A stretch of 64,000 nt of DNA from Chryseobacterium sp. YIM B08800 (GCF_026163565.1 NZ_JAPDKN010000030.1:1-64000), one strand, 5' to 3'; shown: positions 17,200 to 26,423, counted from the first letter of the stretch. Program-made: numbers and translations. Notes: generated from the sequence alone by a model not told the origin.

Positions 17200-18411
17200 A
17201 TGGCAAAGGAAACGTTTAATCGTAACAAACCACACTTGAACATTGGTACTATTGGTCACGTTGACCATGGTAAAACTACACTTACTGCAGCTATTTCTGC
17301 TGTATTAGCGAGCAAAGGTCTTGCTGAGAAAAAAGATTTCTCTGCTATTGACTCTGCTCCAGAAGAAAAAGAAAGAGGGATTACTATCAATACTGCTCAC
17401 ATTGAGTACGAAACTGAAAAAAGACACTATGCTCACGTTGACTGTCCAGGTCACGCGGATTACGTAAAGAACATGGTAACTGGTGCTGCTCAGATGGATG
17501 GAGCTATCGTAGTATGTGCTGCAACTGACGGACCAATGCCTCAGACTAGAGAGCACATCTTGCTTTGTCGTCAGGTAAACGTACCTAGAATTGTTGTTTT
17601 CATGAACAAAGTTGACATGGTAGACGATGCTGAATTATTAGAGCTAGTTGAAATGGAACTTAGAGACTTATTGTCTACTTACGAATTTGACGGAGATAAC
17701 TCTCCAGTAATTCAAGGTTCTGCATTGGGAGCTCTTACTGCTGCTACTGCTGCTACTCCTGATACTGAAGATAAGTGGTTCAAATCAGTTGAAGAATTGA
17801 TGGACGCTGTTGATACTTGGATCGAGCAACCACCAAGAGATACTGAAAAGCCATTCTTGATGCCAATCGAAGACGTATTTTCTATTACAGGTAGAGGTAC
17901 TGTAGCAACTGGTAGAATCGAGGCTGGTGTTATCAACACTGGAGATCCAGTTGATATCGTAGGTATGGGTGATGAGAAATTAACTTCTACTATTACAGGA
18001 GTTGAGATGTTCAGAAAAATCCTAGACAGAGGTGAAGCTGGTGATAACGTAGGTCTATTGTTGAGAGGTATTGAAAAAACTGACATCAAGAGAGGTATGG
18101 TAATCGCTAAGAAAGATTCTGTTAAGCCACACAAAAAATTCAAAGCTTCTGTTTATATCCTTTCTAAGGAAGAAGGTGGACGTCACACTCCATTCCACAA
18201 CAAGTACCGTCCTCAGTTCTACGTAAGAACTACTGACGTTACAGGTGAGATCTTCTTACCAGAAGGAGTAGAAATGGTAATGCCTGGTGATAACTTAGAG
18301 ATCACTGTAGAATTGCTACAACCAATCGCTCTTAACGTAGGTCTTAGATTTGCGATCAGAGAAGGAGGTAGAACAGTAGGTTCTGGTCAGGTTACTGAAA
18401 TCTTAGAATAA
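17200..18411 (+). CDS. tuf: Elongation factor Tu
   Basis: 403 residues. It delivers aminoacyl-tRNA to the ribosome. All G motifs are present: GHVDHGKT (P-loop), RGITINTAH (switch I), DCPGHADY (G3), NKVD (G4) and GSAL (G5), followed by domain 2 ([13 protein letters not shown]) and domain 3 (EEGGRHTPF). It is about eight residues longer than the usual 395: after GSALGAL comes an Ala/Thr-rich stretch ([13 protein letters not shown]) that E. coli EF-Tu lacks. Strong own promoter and terminator; tRNA-Trp and secE follow, as is usual in the phylum. Confidence 0.98.
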   Translation: MAKETFNRNKPHLNIGTIGHVDHGKTTLTAAISAVLASKGLAEKKDFSAIDSAPEEKERGITINTAHIEYETEKRHYAHVDCPGHADYVKNMVTGAAQMDGAIVVCAATDGPMPQTREHILLCRQVNVPRIVVFMNKVDMVDDAELLELVEMELRDLLSTYEFDGDNSPVIQGSALGALTAATAATPDTEDKWFKSVEELMDAVDTWIEQPPRDTEKPFLMPIEDVFSITGRGTVATGRIEAGVINTGDPVDIVGMGDEKLTSTITGVEMFRKILDRGEAGDNVGLLLRGIEKTDIKRGMVIAKKDSVKPHKKFKASVYILSKEEGGRHTPFHNKYRPQFYVRTTDVTGEIFLPEGVEMVMPGDNLEITVELLQPIALNVGLRFAIREGGRTVGSGQVTEILE

Positions 18412-18428
18412 TTATCTAAATAATACAA

Positions 18429-18463
18429 AAGGCTTCCGAAAGGAAACTCTCGGAAGCCTTTTT
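18429..18463 (+). terminator. tuf terminator
   Basis: AAGGCTTCCGA (18429-18439) pairs perfectly with TCGGAAGCCTT (18450-18460); a short T run follows. It ends four bases before tRNA-Trp. Confidence 0.85.
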
Positions 18464-18467
18464 ATCT

Positions 18468-18538
18468 ACGGGCATCGTCCAATGGTAGGATACCGGTCTC
18501 CAACACCGTTGATCAGGGTTCGAATCCTTGTGCCCGTG
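18468..18538 (+). tRNA. tRNA-Trp(CCA)
   Basis: 71 bases. Acceptor stem ACGGGCA/TGCCCGT, anticodon loop CTCCAAC. It lies between tuf and secE, a conserved position. The 3' CCA is not encoded. Confidence 0.96.
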
Positions 18539-18550
18539 CAAATATAAATT

Positions 18551-18757
18551 ATGAGTTCATTTGTCGATTTTTTAAAAGGTTCTTATAACGAATTCAGACA
18601 TAAAGTTGAATGGCCAAAATGGTCAGACTTACAGTCTTCTACAATCGTAGTTACTGTTGCTACTGTCATTTTAGCATTATTTACTTTCGGTGTTGATGAA
18701 TTGTTTTCAAAATCAATCAGCAATATCTTAGGAATACTAATTAACAGCTTCAACTAA
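18551..18757 (+). CDS. secE: Preprotein translocase subunit SecE
   Basis: 68 residues, the short single-span form of SecE. It has an amphipathic N-terminal helix (FVDFLKGSYNEFRHKVEWPKWSDL) with the family's conserved VxWP, then one membrane segment (~32-50, STIVVTVATVILALFTFGVD). It clamps SecY in the translocon. nusG starts 20 bases later. Confidence 0.95.
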   Translation: MSSFVDFLKGSYNEFRHKVEWPKWSDLQSSTIVVTVATVILALFTFGVDELFSKSISNILGILINSFN

Positions 18758-18777
18758 TAAAAACTATTTTCTAAATA

Positions 18778-19320
18778 ATGAGCGAATTAAAATGGTATGT
18801 ACTGAAAGCAATTAGCGGACAGGAAAATAAAGTGAAAAACTATATTGAGACAGAAATCAAACGTTTAGGGTTTGAGCAGTATGTTACTCAAGTGGTTATT
18901 CCTATGGAAAAGGTGATTCAGCTTAGAAACGGAAAAAAAGTTCCTAAAGAAAGACCTTACTATCCAGGTTACCTAATGGTAGAAGCAGATCTGATGGGGG
19001 AAATTCCTCACGTTATCAAAAACATTCCAGGGGTAATTTCTTTCTTAAGTTTAACAAAAGGAGGAGATCCTGTACCGATGAGAAAATCTGAGGTTAACAG
19101 AATGCTTGGTAGAATGGATGAACTTTCAGAATTTGCTACTGATGCAGAAGTTCCTTTCATTGTTGGAGAGAATGTAAAAGTAATCGATGGTCCTTTCAAC
19201 GGATTCAACGGTACAGTAGAAAAAATTCTTGAAGATAAGAAGAAAGTAGAAGTATCTGTTTTGATCTTCGGAAGAAAAACTCCAATGGAGTTAAGCTATA
19301 TGCAAGTAGAGAAAGTATAA
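18778..19320 (+). CDS. nusG: Transcription elongation/antitermination factor NusG
   Basis: 180 residues. The NGN domain begins ELKWYVLKAISGQENKVKNYIE and contains PYYPGYLMVE and IPGVISFL. The KOW domain follows (~125-180, GENVKVIDGPFNGFNGTVEKI). It binds the RNA polymerase clamp and links to Rho or ribosomal protein uS10. Here, unlike the usual nusG-rplK continuity, a terminator and an unrelated exported-protein gene come next. Confidence 0.97.
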   Translation: MSELKWYVLKAISGQENKVKNYIETEIKRLGFEQYVTQVVIPMEKVIQLRNGKKVPKERPYYPGYLMVEADLMGEIPHVIKNIPGVISFLSLTKGGDPVPMRKSEVNRMLGRMDELSEFATDAEVPFIVGENVKVIDGPFNGFNGTVEKILEDKKKVEVSVLIFGRKTPMELSYMQVEKV

Positions 19321-19341
19321 CTCATACTTTTATAAAATATA

Positions 19342-19371
19342 AAAACCGTTCAAATTTTGGACGGTTTTTTT
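19342..19371 (+). terminator. secE-nusG terminator
   Basis: AAACCGTTC pairs with GGACGGTTT across an AAATTTT loop (one mismatch/wobble), then seven T. Confidence 0.8.
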
Positions 19372-19480
19372 GTTTTAAATGTTTTCATTAACGCTTTCTT
19401 GAATATTGTCTTGTTTAAAATAATTTAACTGTTTTTATTTCAGCTTTATTTATTTTTGTCTAAAATTAATACCAGCGAAA

Positions 19481-20353
19481 ATGAAAAGCCTTTATTTTCT
19501 AATTACAGTTTTCTGTGTTCAGATGTTTGCTTCACAAAAACTGATTCATCATACTACTAATTATTTTGGACCCAATGCTAATCCTGTTCCGGAATTTACA
19601 GATGCATTAATTCCACAAAGTACCACTGTTACAATCAATGGTGATTATTATTTTGGACATGGTGATCAGACTTTATCAAATAATGTGAAGGTTGAAATTC
19701 CACTTATCTCTGAGAAAATTTCAGTAAAAGTATGGAAAACTTTAATTGAACATTATTCCGTAACCGATGAAATTGTTGCACGGAGATCAATGCAGAAAAA
19801 TAATGGTTTTGCAACAGGAGATTTTTATGTGCAGACAAGAATTAAGATTTTATCTGAAGGAAAGAGCAGACCAGCGATGGTTTTGAATTCAACATTAAAG
19901 ACAGCATCGGGAAATGAATTTAAAAACAGACGTTTTTTTAATACTGCAGGGTATTATTTTGATGTTGAATTGGGTAAATCATTTACGCTTAACAATTCCT
20001 TTATAGATGAAGTTCGAGTTGTTTCTGATTTAGGTTTTTTTTCGTGGGATGTACAAACTCCAAACATAAATGTGCAGGATGATGCTGTAATGTACGGATT
20101 GAAACTCATTTTAAAACATAAAAATATAAGTTTCGAAAATACATTTTCCGGATATAATGGTTGGATAAAACGAGTTGAAGATTATGGTGACAGACCAATG
20201 ATTTTTTCTTCCAGATTAAATGTTAACTTGAAAAAGACTTTATGGTTTGTACAGTTTCAGCATGGTATAAAGTATTTTCCTTATGAGCAAATTAGATTAG
20301 GAGTACAAATCCCATTGGATAATCTTACACCAAATTTCTTTTCAAAAAATTAA
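19481..20353 (+). CDS. Exported protein of unknown function, possible outer-membrane barrel
   Basis: 290 residues with a signal peptide (MKSLYFLITVFCVQMFAS). I do not recognise the family. The body is made of alternating polar/hydrophobic strands with aromatic ends (TVTINGDYYFGHGD, DFYVQTRIKIL, GYYFDVELGKSF, ALWFVQFQHGIKYF-like), as expected for a beta-barrel or beta-sandwich envelope protein. A weak promoter (TATTTTTG, 19451-19458) lies 22 bases upstream. It lies alone between nusG and rplK, where most bacteria have no gene, so it is an insertion in the core ribosomal/transcription block. Confidence 0.75.
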   Translation: MKSLYFLITVFCVQMFASQKLIHHTTNYFGPNANPVPEFTDALIPQSTTVTINGDYYFGHGDQTLSNNVKVEIPLISEKISVKVWKTLIEHYSVTDEIVARRSMQKNNGFATGDFYVQTRIKILSEGKSRPAMVLNSTLKTASGNEFKNRRFFNTAGYYFDVELGKSFTLNNSFIDEVRVVSDLGFFSWDVQTPNINVQDDAVMYGLKLILKHKNISFENTFSGYNGWIKRVEDYGDRPMIFSSRLNVNLKKTLWFVQFQHGIKYFPYEQIRLGVQIPLDNLTPNFFSKN

Positions 20354-20469
20354 TTCGACTTTGATTTTACGTATAAATGCAAGTTTTTAGACTTTTGAAG
20401 TATTTCAGTAATCAAAAAAGTATATTTTAAATTTAATTTGGTTATTTCTGAATTTTAATACGTTAAGCA

Positions 20470-20500
20470 TTTGCTAATTCAAAAATATTTCATAATTTTG
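20470..20500 (+). promoter_or_regulatory. rplK-rplA promoter
   Basis: TTTG (20470-20473), 19 bases, TAATTTTG (20493-20500). The predicted leader to rplK is about 92 bases. Confidence 0.8.
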
Positions 20501-20511
20501 CAGTCCGAAAA

Positions 20512-20544
20512 GTAGGTTTACTTTATGTGAGTGCGGTAACCTGC
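20512..20544 (+). promoter_or_regulatory. Hairpin in the rplK leader, candidate L1 autoregulatory site
   Basis: GTAGGTTTAC pairs with GTAACCTGC (one bulge, one G-U). In many bacteria L1 represses the L11-L1 operon by binding its leader. A hairpin placed here is compatible, but I cannot match it to a known L1 motif. Confidence 0.4.
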
Positions 20545-20597
20545 TGAATAATAAATGCTTCCAAACTCATTAATTATTCAAATTTAAAAAACAAAAA

Positions 20598-21044
20598 ATG
20601 GCTAAAAAAGTCTTTAAAATGGTAAAACTTCAGGTGAAAGGTGGCGCTGCTAACCCTTCTCCACCAGTAGGTCCAGCTTTGGGTTCTGCAGGTGTGAACA
20701 TCATGGAGTTTTGTAAGCAATTTAACGGAAGAACCCAAGATAAGCCAGGACAAGTTTTACCTGTAGTAATTACAGTGTACGAAGACAAATCTTTTGAATT
20801 CGTAATTAAAACTCCTCCTGCAGCAATCCAATTGATGGATGCGGCTAAGATCAAAGGTGGCTCTGGAGAACCAAACAGAAACAAAGTAGGTGCTGTATCT
20901 TGGGCTCAAGTTCAGAAAATCGCTGAAGACAAGATGACTGACCTTAACTGCTTTACAATCGATTCTGCAGTTTCTATGGTTGCAGGTACTGCTAGATCTA
21001 TGGGATTAAGAGTAACAGGAACTAAACCAACTTTTAACGCTTAA
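20598..21044 (+). CDS. rplK: 50S ribosomal protein uL11
   Basis: 148 residues. The N-terminal domain starts [28 protein letters not shown] and the rRNA-binding C-terminal domain ends [10 protein letters not shown]. It forms the base of the ribosomal stalk with the 23S GTPase centre. First gene of rplK-rplA-rplJ-rplL, spaced 11-50 bases apart. Confidence 0.98.
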   Translation: MAKKVFKMVKLQVKGGAANPSPPVGPALGSAGVNIMEFCKQFNGRTQDKPGQVLPVVITVYEDKSFEFVIKTPPAAIQLMDAAKIKGGSGEPNRNKVGAVSWAQVQKIAEDKMTDLNCFTIDSAVSMVAGTARSMGLRVTGTKPTFNA

Positions 21045-21055
21045 TACTTAGAGAA

Positions 21056-21748
21056 ATGGCAAAATTGACTAAAAAGCAAAAGGAAGCTTTAAGCAAAGTA
21101 GAAAAAGGAAGAATCTATAACCTTGAAGAAGGTTCTGCTCTTGTAAAAGAGGTGAACACTGCAAAGTTTGATGCTTCTGTAGATATCGCTGTAAGATTGG
21201 GTGTAGATCCAAGAAAAGCAAACCAAATGGTAAGAGGTGTTGTATCTCTTCCTCACGGAACTGGTAAAGATGTTAAAGTTTTGGCTTTAGTAACTCCAGA
21301 TAAAGAAGCTGAAGCTAAAGAAGCTGGGGCTGACTATGTAGGTCTTGACGAATATTTACAAAAAATAAAAGAAGGTTGGACTGACGTTGACGTTATCGTT
21401 ACTATGCCGGCTGTTATGGGTAAATTAGGACCTTTGGGTAGAGTATTAGGACCAAGAGGTTTGATGCCTAACCCTAAATCAGGTACTGTTACTATGGAAA
21501 TTGGTAAAGCAGTAACTGAAGTAAAAGCTGGTAAAATTGACTTTAAAGTAGACAAATACGGTATTATCCACGCTGGTATTGGTAAAGTATCTTTCGATGC
21601 GGCTAAAATCAAGGAAAATGCTCAGGAATTGATTCAAACTTTGATCAAAATGAAGCCAACTGCAGCTAAAGGAACTTATGTGAAGTCTATCTATTTGTCT
21701 TCTACAATGAGTCCTGGTATTGCAATCGATACTAAATCTGTTAACTAA
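21056..21748 (+). CDS. rplA: 50S ribosomal protein uL1
   Basis: 230 residues, full length. Domain I begins [20 protein letters not shown]; domain II is around [20 protein letters not shown]. It builds the mobile L1 stalk and, in many bacteria, is the translational repressor of its own operon. It starts 11 bases after rplK. Confidence 0.98.
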   Translation: MAKLTKKQKEALSKVEKGRIYNLEEGSALVKEVNTAKFDASVDIAVRLGVDPRKANQMVRGVVSLPHGTGKDVKVLALVTPDKEAEAKEAGADYVGLDEYLQKIKEGWTDVDVIVTMPAVMGKLGPLGRVLGPRGLMPNPKSGTVTMEIGKAVTEVKAGKIDFKVDKYGIIHAGIGKVSFDAAKIKENAQELIQTLIKMKPTAAKGTYVKSIYLSSTMSPGIAIDTKSVN

Positions 21749-21765
21749 TTATAATCCTTAAGACA

Positions 21766-22353
21766 ATGACAAAAGACCAAAAAGTTGTAGCGATACAAGA
21801 GATCAAAGATTTGCTTCAGGATGCTAAAGTAGTTTATGTAGCAGATCTAGACGGTTTGAATGCTGCTAAATCTTCTGATTTCAGAAGACAGGCTTTCAAG
21901 CAAAACATCAAAGTAAAAGTTGTGAAAAATACACTTTTACAAAAAGCAATGGAACAAATTGACGGAGTAGATTTCTCTGAAATGTTCCAAACTTTCAAAG
22001 GTAACTCTGCATTAATGATTGCTGAAACTGCTAACGCTCCAGCAAAATTAATCAAAGACTTTAGAAAGAAAGACGAGAAGCCAGCTTTAAAATCAGCTTT
22101 CGTTCAAGAAACTTTCTATGTTGGTGACAACAACCTTGATGCTCTAGTAAGCATTAAGTCTAGAGAAGAAATGATCGGTGAAATCATCGGATTACTTCAG
22201 TCTCCAATTCAAAGAGTTGTTTCTGCTCTTCAAAACAAATCTGAAGCTGTAGAAGCTGCAACTGAAGAAGTTGCTGCACCTGCTGCGGAAGAAACTCCAG
22301 CTACTGAAACTCCAGAAGCTGCTGCAGAAGGAGAAGCTCCAGCTGCAGAATAA
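21766..22353 (+). CDS. rplJ: 50S ribosomal protein uL10
   Basis: 195 residues; the core (~170) covers the rRNA-binding domain (VVYVADLDGLNAAKSSDFRRQ) and the L7/L12-binding helix (LLQSPIQRVVSALQNK). The last ~25 residues are an Ala/Pro/Glu-rich tail (EEVAAPAAEETPATETPEAA) absent from E. coli L10 and probably disordered. It carries the bL12 dimers. It begins only 17 bases after rplA, leaving no room for the usual L10 leader at this position. Confidence 0.97.
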   Translation: MTKDQKVVAIQEIKDLLQDAKVVYVADLDGLNAAKSSDFRRQAFKQNIKVKVVKNTLLQKAMEQIDGVDFSEMFQTFKGNSALMIAETANAPAKLIKDFRKKDEKPALKSAFVQETFYVGDNNLDALVSIKSREEMIGEIIGLLQSPIQRVVSALQNKSEAVEAATEEVAAPAAEETPATETPEAAAEGEAPAAE

Positions 22354-22401
22354 TTAGACTCTCAAAAAAATCAATCAATAATCAACAAAAACATTACAAC
22401 A

Positions 22402-22767
22402 ATGTCAGATTTAAAAAATTTAGCTGAAACGCTAGTAAACTTAACAGTAAAAGACGTAAATGAATTAGCTACTATCCTTAAGGATGAGTACGGAATCGAG
22501 CCAGCTGCTGCTGCTGTAGTAGTTGCTGCAGGTGGTGCTGAAGCTGCTGAAGAAAAGACTGAATTCGACGTAATTCTTAAGTCTGCAGGTGCTTCTAAAT
22601 TAGCTATCGTTAAATTGGTAAAAGATTTAACTGGTGCAGGTCTTAAAGAAGCTAAAGATATCGTAGACGGAGCTCCTTCTGCTATTAAAGAAGGTATCTC
22701 TAAAGACGAAGCTGAAGCTCTTAAGAAGCAATTAGAAGAAGCTGGTGCTGAAGTAGAATTGAAGTAA
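22402..22767 (+). CDS. rplL: 50S ribosomal protein bL12
   Basis: 121 residues. N-terminal dimerisation domain ([23 protein letters not shown]), Ala/Gly-rich hinge (~38-50) and C-terminal factor-binding domain ([36 protein letters not shown]). It recruits translation GTPases. A terminator follows at once, so rpoB is not co-transcribed by simple read-through, unlike the classical rplJL-rpoBC operon. Confidence 0.98.
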   Translation: MSDLKNLAETLVNLTVKDVNELATILKDEYGIEPAAAAVVVAAGGAEAAEEKTEFDVILKSAGASKLAIVKLVKDLTGAGLKEAKDIVDGAPSAIKEGISKDEAEALKKQLEEAGAEVELK

Positions 22768-22789
22768 TCATTTACTTTCAAAATAAAAG

Positions 22790-22819
22790 AAGCAGTTACA
22801 TATTTGTAGCTGCTTTTTT
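22790..22819 (+). terminator. rplKAJL terminator
   Basis: AAGCAG..TAC pairs with GTA..CTGCTT around ATATTT (one mismatch), then six T. It separates the ribosomal genes from the secreted-protein cassette. Confidence 0.75.
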
Positions 22820-23063
22820 CATGCATTTTATCTTTGAAATATTAAATTTTTAAAAATTTATTTTTTCAACTGATTTTAAGATAAATGACTTTGGATATAA
22901 TGTTTATTTAGAATACAGTGATTAACTTACACTTAATTGTAATGTTTTGTTGATTTTTTCCTTTAGATGTAATTTGATATAGGTATTAAATCTATTAATT
23001 AACAATTAAATAATATTCTCAAATTGAATTTATTGCTTAATTTTGCAGCATAAAAAACTATAG

Positions 23064-23759
23064 TTGCGTAAAAGCTTACACAATATCAATATCCATGTAA
23101 AAAAATTAGACTCAAGATTGGGTTTGAATAGTTTTTGTATTTATATAACATTCATATTTTCTTTTTTCTTTGGTTTTGCATCTGCGCAAGAAGGGATTGG
23201 TACCGAAGCTCCCCAAGCGACAATTGTACTTAAACAAGGTGCTACTATTTTTTCTAATGATGACAGTTTTAATAAACAAATTAATTCAGAAAAGATTACC
23301 GTAAAAAATGCTATAGTTTCTACAGCTGGAATATTAGAAGGCGGGAAAATTCTAACAGCAAAGCCAAGCAAAACTCAGAAAGTTCAAACTCCTAAAAAAG
23401 ATTTTAAAAGTGAACTTAAAAAAGCTGAAGAAAATAAAAAGGAAGAAGCTTTAAAGAAAATAAAAAAGGAAATTGCTAATCATAATGATGAAGCAAAGGA
23501 GAATTCTTTTAACACCAAAAGATTACTTTTTCCTACATCTGAAGAATTTATTACTTCTACTCATGTGAATAGAGATTATGTAGCACCCAACTATCATAAT
23601 CATGATTTTTCAAAAATACTTGTTTCGCTTAGTCAATATGTGGTAAAATCTTCGTTAGATTTTTTACATCAAAAAAAATATACATATTATAACAACAGAT
23701 CTCTAAATTTTTGTTTCTCAGCGGTCTTTTCTACAAGACCTCCACCTTCATTTATTTAA
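23064..23759 (+). CDS. Exported protein with GIGTxxPxAT head motif, unknown function
   Basis: 231 residues from a TTG start at 23064. A -7 element (TAATTTTG, 23038-23045) lies just upstream and no in-frame ATG precedes the signal sequence. A basic ~20-residue stretch precedes a hydrophobic segment ending in FASAQEG (~22-42), i.e. a long signal peptide. After it comes EGIGTEAPQATIVLKQGA, which resembles the GxGxxxPxATLDV head of the next three genes. The middle (~110-150) is a Lys/Glu-rich coiled-coil-like stretch (SELKKAEENKKEEALKKIKK). No enzyme motif is seen. First gene of a four-gene cassette between rplL and rpoB. Confidence 0.7.
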   Translation: MRKSLHNINIHVKKLDSRLGLNSFCIYITFIFSFFFGFASAQEGIGTEAPQATIVLKQGATIFSNDDSFNKQINSEKITVKNAIVSTAGILEGGKILTAKPSKTQKVQTPKKDFKSELKKAEENKKEEALKKIKKEIANHNDEAKENSFNTKRLLFPTSEEFITSTHVNRDYVAPNYHNHDFSKILVSLSQYVVKSSLDFLHQKKYTYYNNRSLNFCFSAVFSTRPPPSFI

Positions 23760-23832
23760 TTTCAAACTTAAAAGCTGTTTTTTATATAAATTAAAATAGC
23801 TCTTTCTTCTTTTAATTAAATAAACTTTTAAA

Positions 23833-24702
23833 ATGCATACTAAATATAAATCGTTATTTTTTTTTCTACTCTTTGTGACTTTCAATGCACAGGTAGGTAT
23901 TAATACCACCTCACCAAATTCTACTCTAGACGTTAATGGCACAATTACTTTGAGAAATGAACTCAGAGTTGGAGGTACTAAAACTACTACAGGTAATCCC
24001 GGTACTGCGAATCAGATCTTAGTTTCACAAGGTGATAATGTGGCACCGGTTTGGAAAACTTCTAAGCTGGGGTTTTATGAAGTAGATGAGTATAGAATTA
24101 CTCAGTCTGATGCTAAAATCAATGAAACTGGGATCAACTTTTCAAATACGGTAGTAAGCCCTGTTTATCAAACGAGTGATATTAATGATCCTTTTGCTGG
24201 AGCTTCTGGTGCAACACCTAAACCAGCATGGTCTGAGCTTCCTATGAAAGCAAATAGTGCAGCTTCTGCAACAGCTACAACATTTAAAATTGATAATCCG
24301 GTAAATAAAGTTGATTTTGTTTTCCAGACTGCAGTTGAAATGTCAAATACCGGTGCAGCTACAGATCAGTTTGTAAGATACGCATGCGGAATATTTATCG
24401 ACAATCAGCTAAAAGCTGTAAGAGCAGACCAAATAAATGGTGTTGTAGGAAAAGGGCAAAAGAACCAGGCAATTTTTACGCTGAAGTACGTTGTTGAAAA
24501 TCTACCTGTTAAACCTCTTGTGAATGGTGTTAGACCAACGTATGATGTAAAAGTAGGATGTAGGAGAATTACTTCTAGTAATACTGGATACTTTTTTGCG
24601 GTTGGTGCACCTACAACAGATGGAACACAAGTCGTTAATAATTTCATGATGAAATCAATTTTGAAATACGACGTAACTGAGCAGGTTAAAATAATTTACT
24701 AA
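23833..24702 (+). CDS. Secreted paralogue 1 with GINTTSPNSTLDVNG head motif
   Basis: 289 residues with signal peptide MHTKYKSLFFFLLFVTFNAQ. The head GINTTSPNSTLDVNGTITLRNEL is the pattern seen on many Bacteroidota cell-surface proteins. Near residue 180 it carries RYACGIFIDNQLKAVR, shared with the next two genes (CGIFVDDQLKGIR, CGIFVNNQLKLVR), followed by a conserved Cys-Lys/Arg strand (VKVGCRRI) and a NxFMMKS ending. The three are clearly paralogues. No T9SS tail is seen. Function unknown; a trimeric or beta-jelly-roll surface protein is possible. The next gene starts nine bases downstream. Confidence 0.78.
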   Translation: MHTKYKSLFFFLLFVTFNAQVGINTTSPNSTLDVNGTITLRNELRVGGTKTTTGNPGTANQILVSQGDNVAPVWKTSKLGFYEVDEYRITQSDAKINETGINFSNTVVSPVYQTSDINDPFAGASGATPKPAWSELPMKANSAASATATTFKIDNPVNKVDFVFQTAVEMSNTGAATDQFVRYACGIFIDNQLKAVRADQINGVVGKGQKNQAIFTLKYVVENLPVKPLVNGVRPTYDVKVGCRRITSSNTGYFFAVGAPTTDGTQVVNNFMMKSILKYDVTEQVKIIY

Positions 24703-24711
24703 AAAAATCAA

Positions 24712-25557
24712 ATGAATAAATTTAAATTTATATATCTATTTGTGATGTTCGCATTTGTTTCAATGGTGCATTCACAATCTATGGGAATCGATACTGATAC
24801 CCCCCGCGCAACTCTTGATGTACAAGGAAATTTAAGCGTAAGAAATTTAATACGTGTTACTACGCCAAATGCTGCTCTTTCCACAGATGGGGCTGTTGGA
24901 AATTCGGGAACCGTATTAGTTTCAAGAGGACCTAATAATCCTCCTGAATGGAAATTGATTAGAAGACCAAACTTTAACCCATTCTATTATACAATCTTTA
25001 ATAATGAAGGTGCCGAAACACAAGCTGGTGTAGATTTACCAGGAAGTGGAACTCTTAGTGGAAATGAGATTCATGCCGAAAATCAAACTCTAGCATCTTA
25101 CACACAGAGTGGTTCAAATACAGTAGGATATGAAATTACGGCTTTGGCTAAGACGTTTCAGATAGATGTTGCGACTAATAATATTGTAGTTCTGTCATTA
25201 GAAACTATTGCTCAATCGGGATCTTCTACTGTGAATAACGCTGTAGATTTTTCGTGTGGAATTTTTGTTGATGACCAATTGAAGGGAATACGAGTATATA
25301 CACTAAGCCAAACAGGGGGTGGATCACCTTTCTATACCTATAATCTTATAGCTACAGCGACGGGATTATCTGCTGGTAATCACACCGCAAAAGTTGCATG
25401 TAAAAGAAGAGCAAATATTAATTATACGGGAAGTTTTAGTGTTGGGAAAGCTGTTCCAGGTGCTACCAACCTTAATGATTTTATGGCAAAATCTTCTTTG
25501 ACGATACAGACTTATGAGAAACCGCCAGCAACAAACTCAATTCCTGTTTATAATTAG
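24712..25557 (+). CDS. Secreted paralogue 2 with GIDTDTPRATLDVQG head motif
   Basis: 281 residues with a signal peptide ending VHSQS. Head GIDTDTPRATLDVQGNLSVRN, then GNSGTVLVSRG..PPEWK, the central motif FSCGIFVDDQLKGIR (~185), KVACKRRANI and NDFMAKSSLTIQ near the end. The order matches its neighbours, showing tandem duplication followed by strong divergence. It lies 9 bases after paralogue 1 and 14 bases before paralogue 3, so one operon is likely. Confidence 0.78.
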   Translation: MNKFKFIYLFVMFAFVSMVHSQSMGIDTDTPRATLDVQGNLSVRNLIRVTTPNAALSTDGAVGNSGTVLVSRGPNNPPEWKLIRRPNFNPFYYTIFNNEGAETQAGVDLPGSGTLSGNEIHAENQTLASYTQSGSNTVGYEITALAKTFQIDVATNNIVVLSLETIAQSGSSTVNNAVDFSCGIFVDDQLKGIRVYTLSQTGGGSPFYTYNLIATATGLSAGNHTAKVACKRRANINYTGSFSVGKAVPGATNLNDFMAKSSLTIQTYEKPPATNSIPVYN

Positions 25558-25571
25558 AAATACTACAATAC

Positions 25572-26342
25572 ATGAAAACAAATATTTTTTTAATAATCTT
25601 CGGATTAATATCTTTCCAGTTTTTTGGGCAGACAGGTAATGTGGGTGTTTCTACAACCACACCAAGAAGTACTTTGGATGTTAACGGTTCTATAAATATC
25701 AATAATGAAATTAATTTGGGTGGCAGTGATGCTGCTGTAGGAAATTCTGGTACTGTTGGTGACCTATTGGCGGCAAGAGCTGATACTGTTGCCGTTTGGA
25801 AAAAATTTGATTTGCCTGCAGGATATCTGGACGGTGTTATCTTAACAGCAAATTACACAAAATCTACAACCGCTGGAGTTATTTTTACGGCGGCAGGTGC
25901 TGTTGATCCTTATAATGAAAATATGAGTATAACCGGATGGTCTGTAATTTCAGGGGTTGAAGTACCGGCAGTTAAAGTAACTAAGGCATCTAATATTGTT
26001 AATATTTCTGTTCAAACAGTTGCTCAGATTACGGGTAATTCAGGAGTTGGATCTTTTGGATGTGGAATCTTCGTTAATAATCAATTAAAATTGGTGCGAA
26101 CAAATAACGTAGCGGGAACATCCGGATCTTACAGGATTTTGAATTTTAATGCTTCGTTACGTAATCTAGCATTGACAAACAATCAGCCAACAACATATAA
26201 TGTGAAATTTGCTTGTATTTCGCGTAATCTTCCAAATGGTAATACACTTCATATAGGTATTAATCAAGCTTCATCTCCCACTTTAAATGCTCAAATGGCG
26301 GGAACTTCGCTTTCGGTTCAGGTGCTTGAGCCTATTCAATAA
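25572..26342 (+). CDS. Secreted paralogue 3 with GVSTTTPRSTLDVNG head motif
   Basis: 256 residues with a signal peptide ending FFGQT. Head GVSTTTPRSTLDVNGSININNE, then VGNSGTVGDLLAARADTVAVWKK (the same block as GNSGTVLVSRG..EWK in paralogue 2), FGCGIFVNNQLKLVR (~160), VKFACISRNL and AQMAGTSLSVQV at the end. It is the last gene of the cassette and is followed by a strong terminator; rpoB then has a separate promoter. Confidence 0.78.
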   Translation: MKTNIFLIIFGLISFQFFGQTGNVGVSTTTPRSTLDVNGSININNEINLGGSDAAVGNSGTVGDLLAARADTVAVWKKFDLPAGYLDGVILTANYTKSTTAGVIFTAAGAVDPYNENMSITGWSVISGVEVPAVKVTKASNIVNISVQTVAQITGNSGVGSFGCGIFVNNQLKLVRTNNVAGTSGSYRILNFNASLRNLALTNNQPTTYNVKFACISRNLPNGNTLHIGINQASSPTLNAQMAGTSLSVQVLEPIQ

Positions 26343-26364
26343 AGTTTTTTCAAATAAATGATAT

Positions 26365-26392
26365 AACCACTTCATTATGAAGTGGTTTTTTG
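26365..26392 (+). terminator. Terminator of the secreted-protein cassette
   Basis: ACCACTTCAT pairs with ATGAAGTGGT, then six T. It ends at the start of the rpoB promoter. Confidence 0.88.
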
Positions 26393-26423
26393 TTGCGTAA
26401 GAAAATTAAATTTTGTAAATTTG
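26393..26423 (+). promoter_or_regulatory. rpoB-rpoC promoter
   Basis: TTG (26393-26395), 20 bases, TAAATTTG (26416-26423). It gives rpoBC a start independent of rplJL, with a leader of about 325 bases. Confidence 0.8.

Noticed and set aside
17047..17268. Minus-strand open frame upstream of tuf
   Set aside because: It covers the tuf promoter and the antisense of the tuf start.
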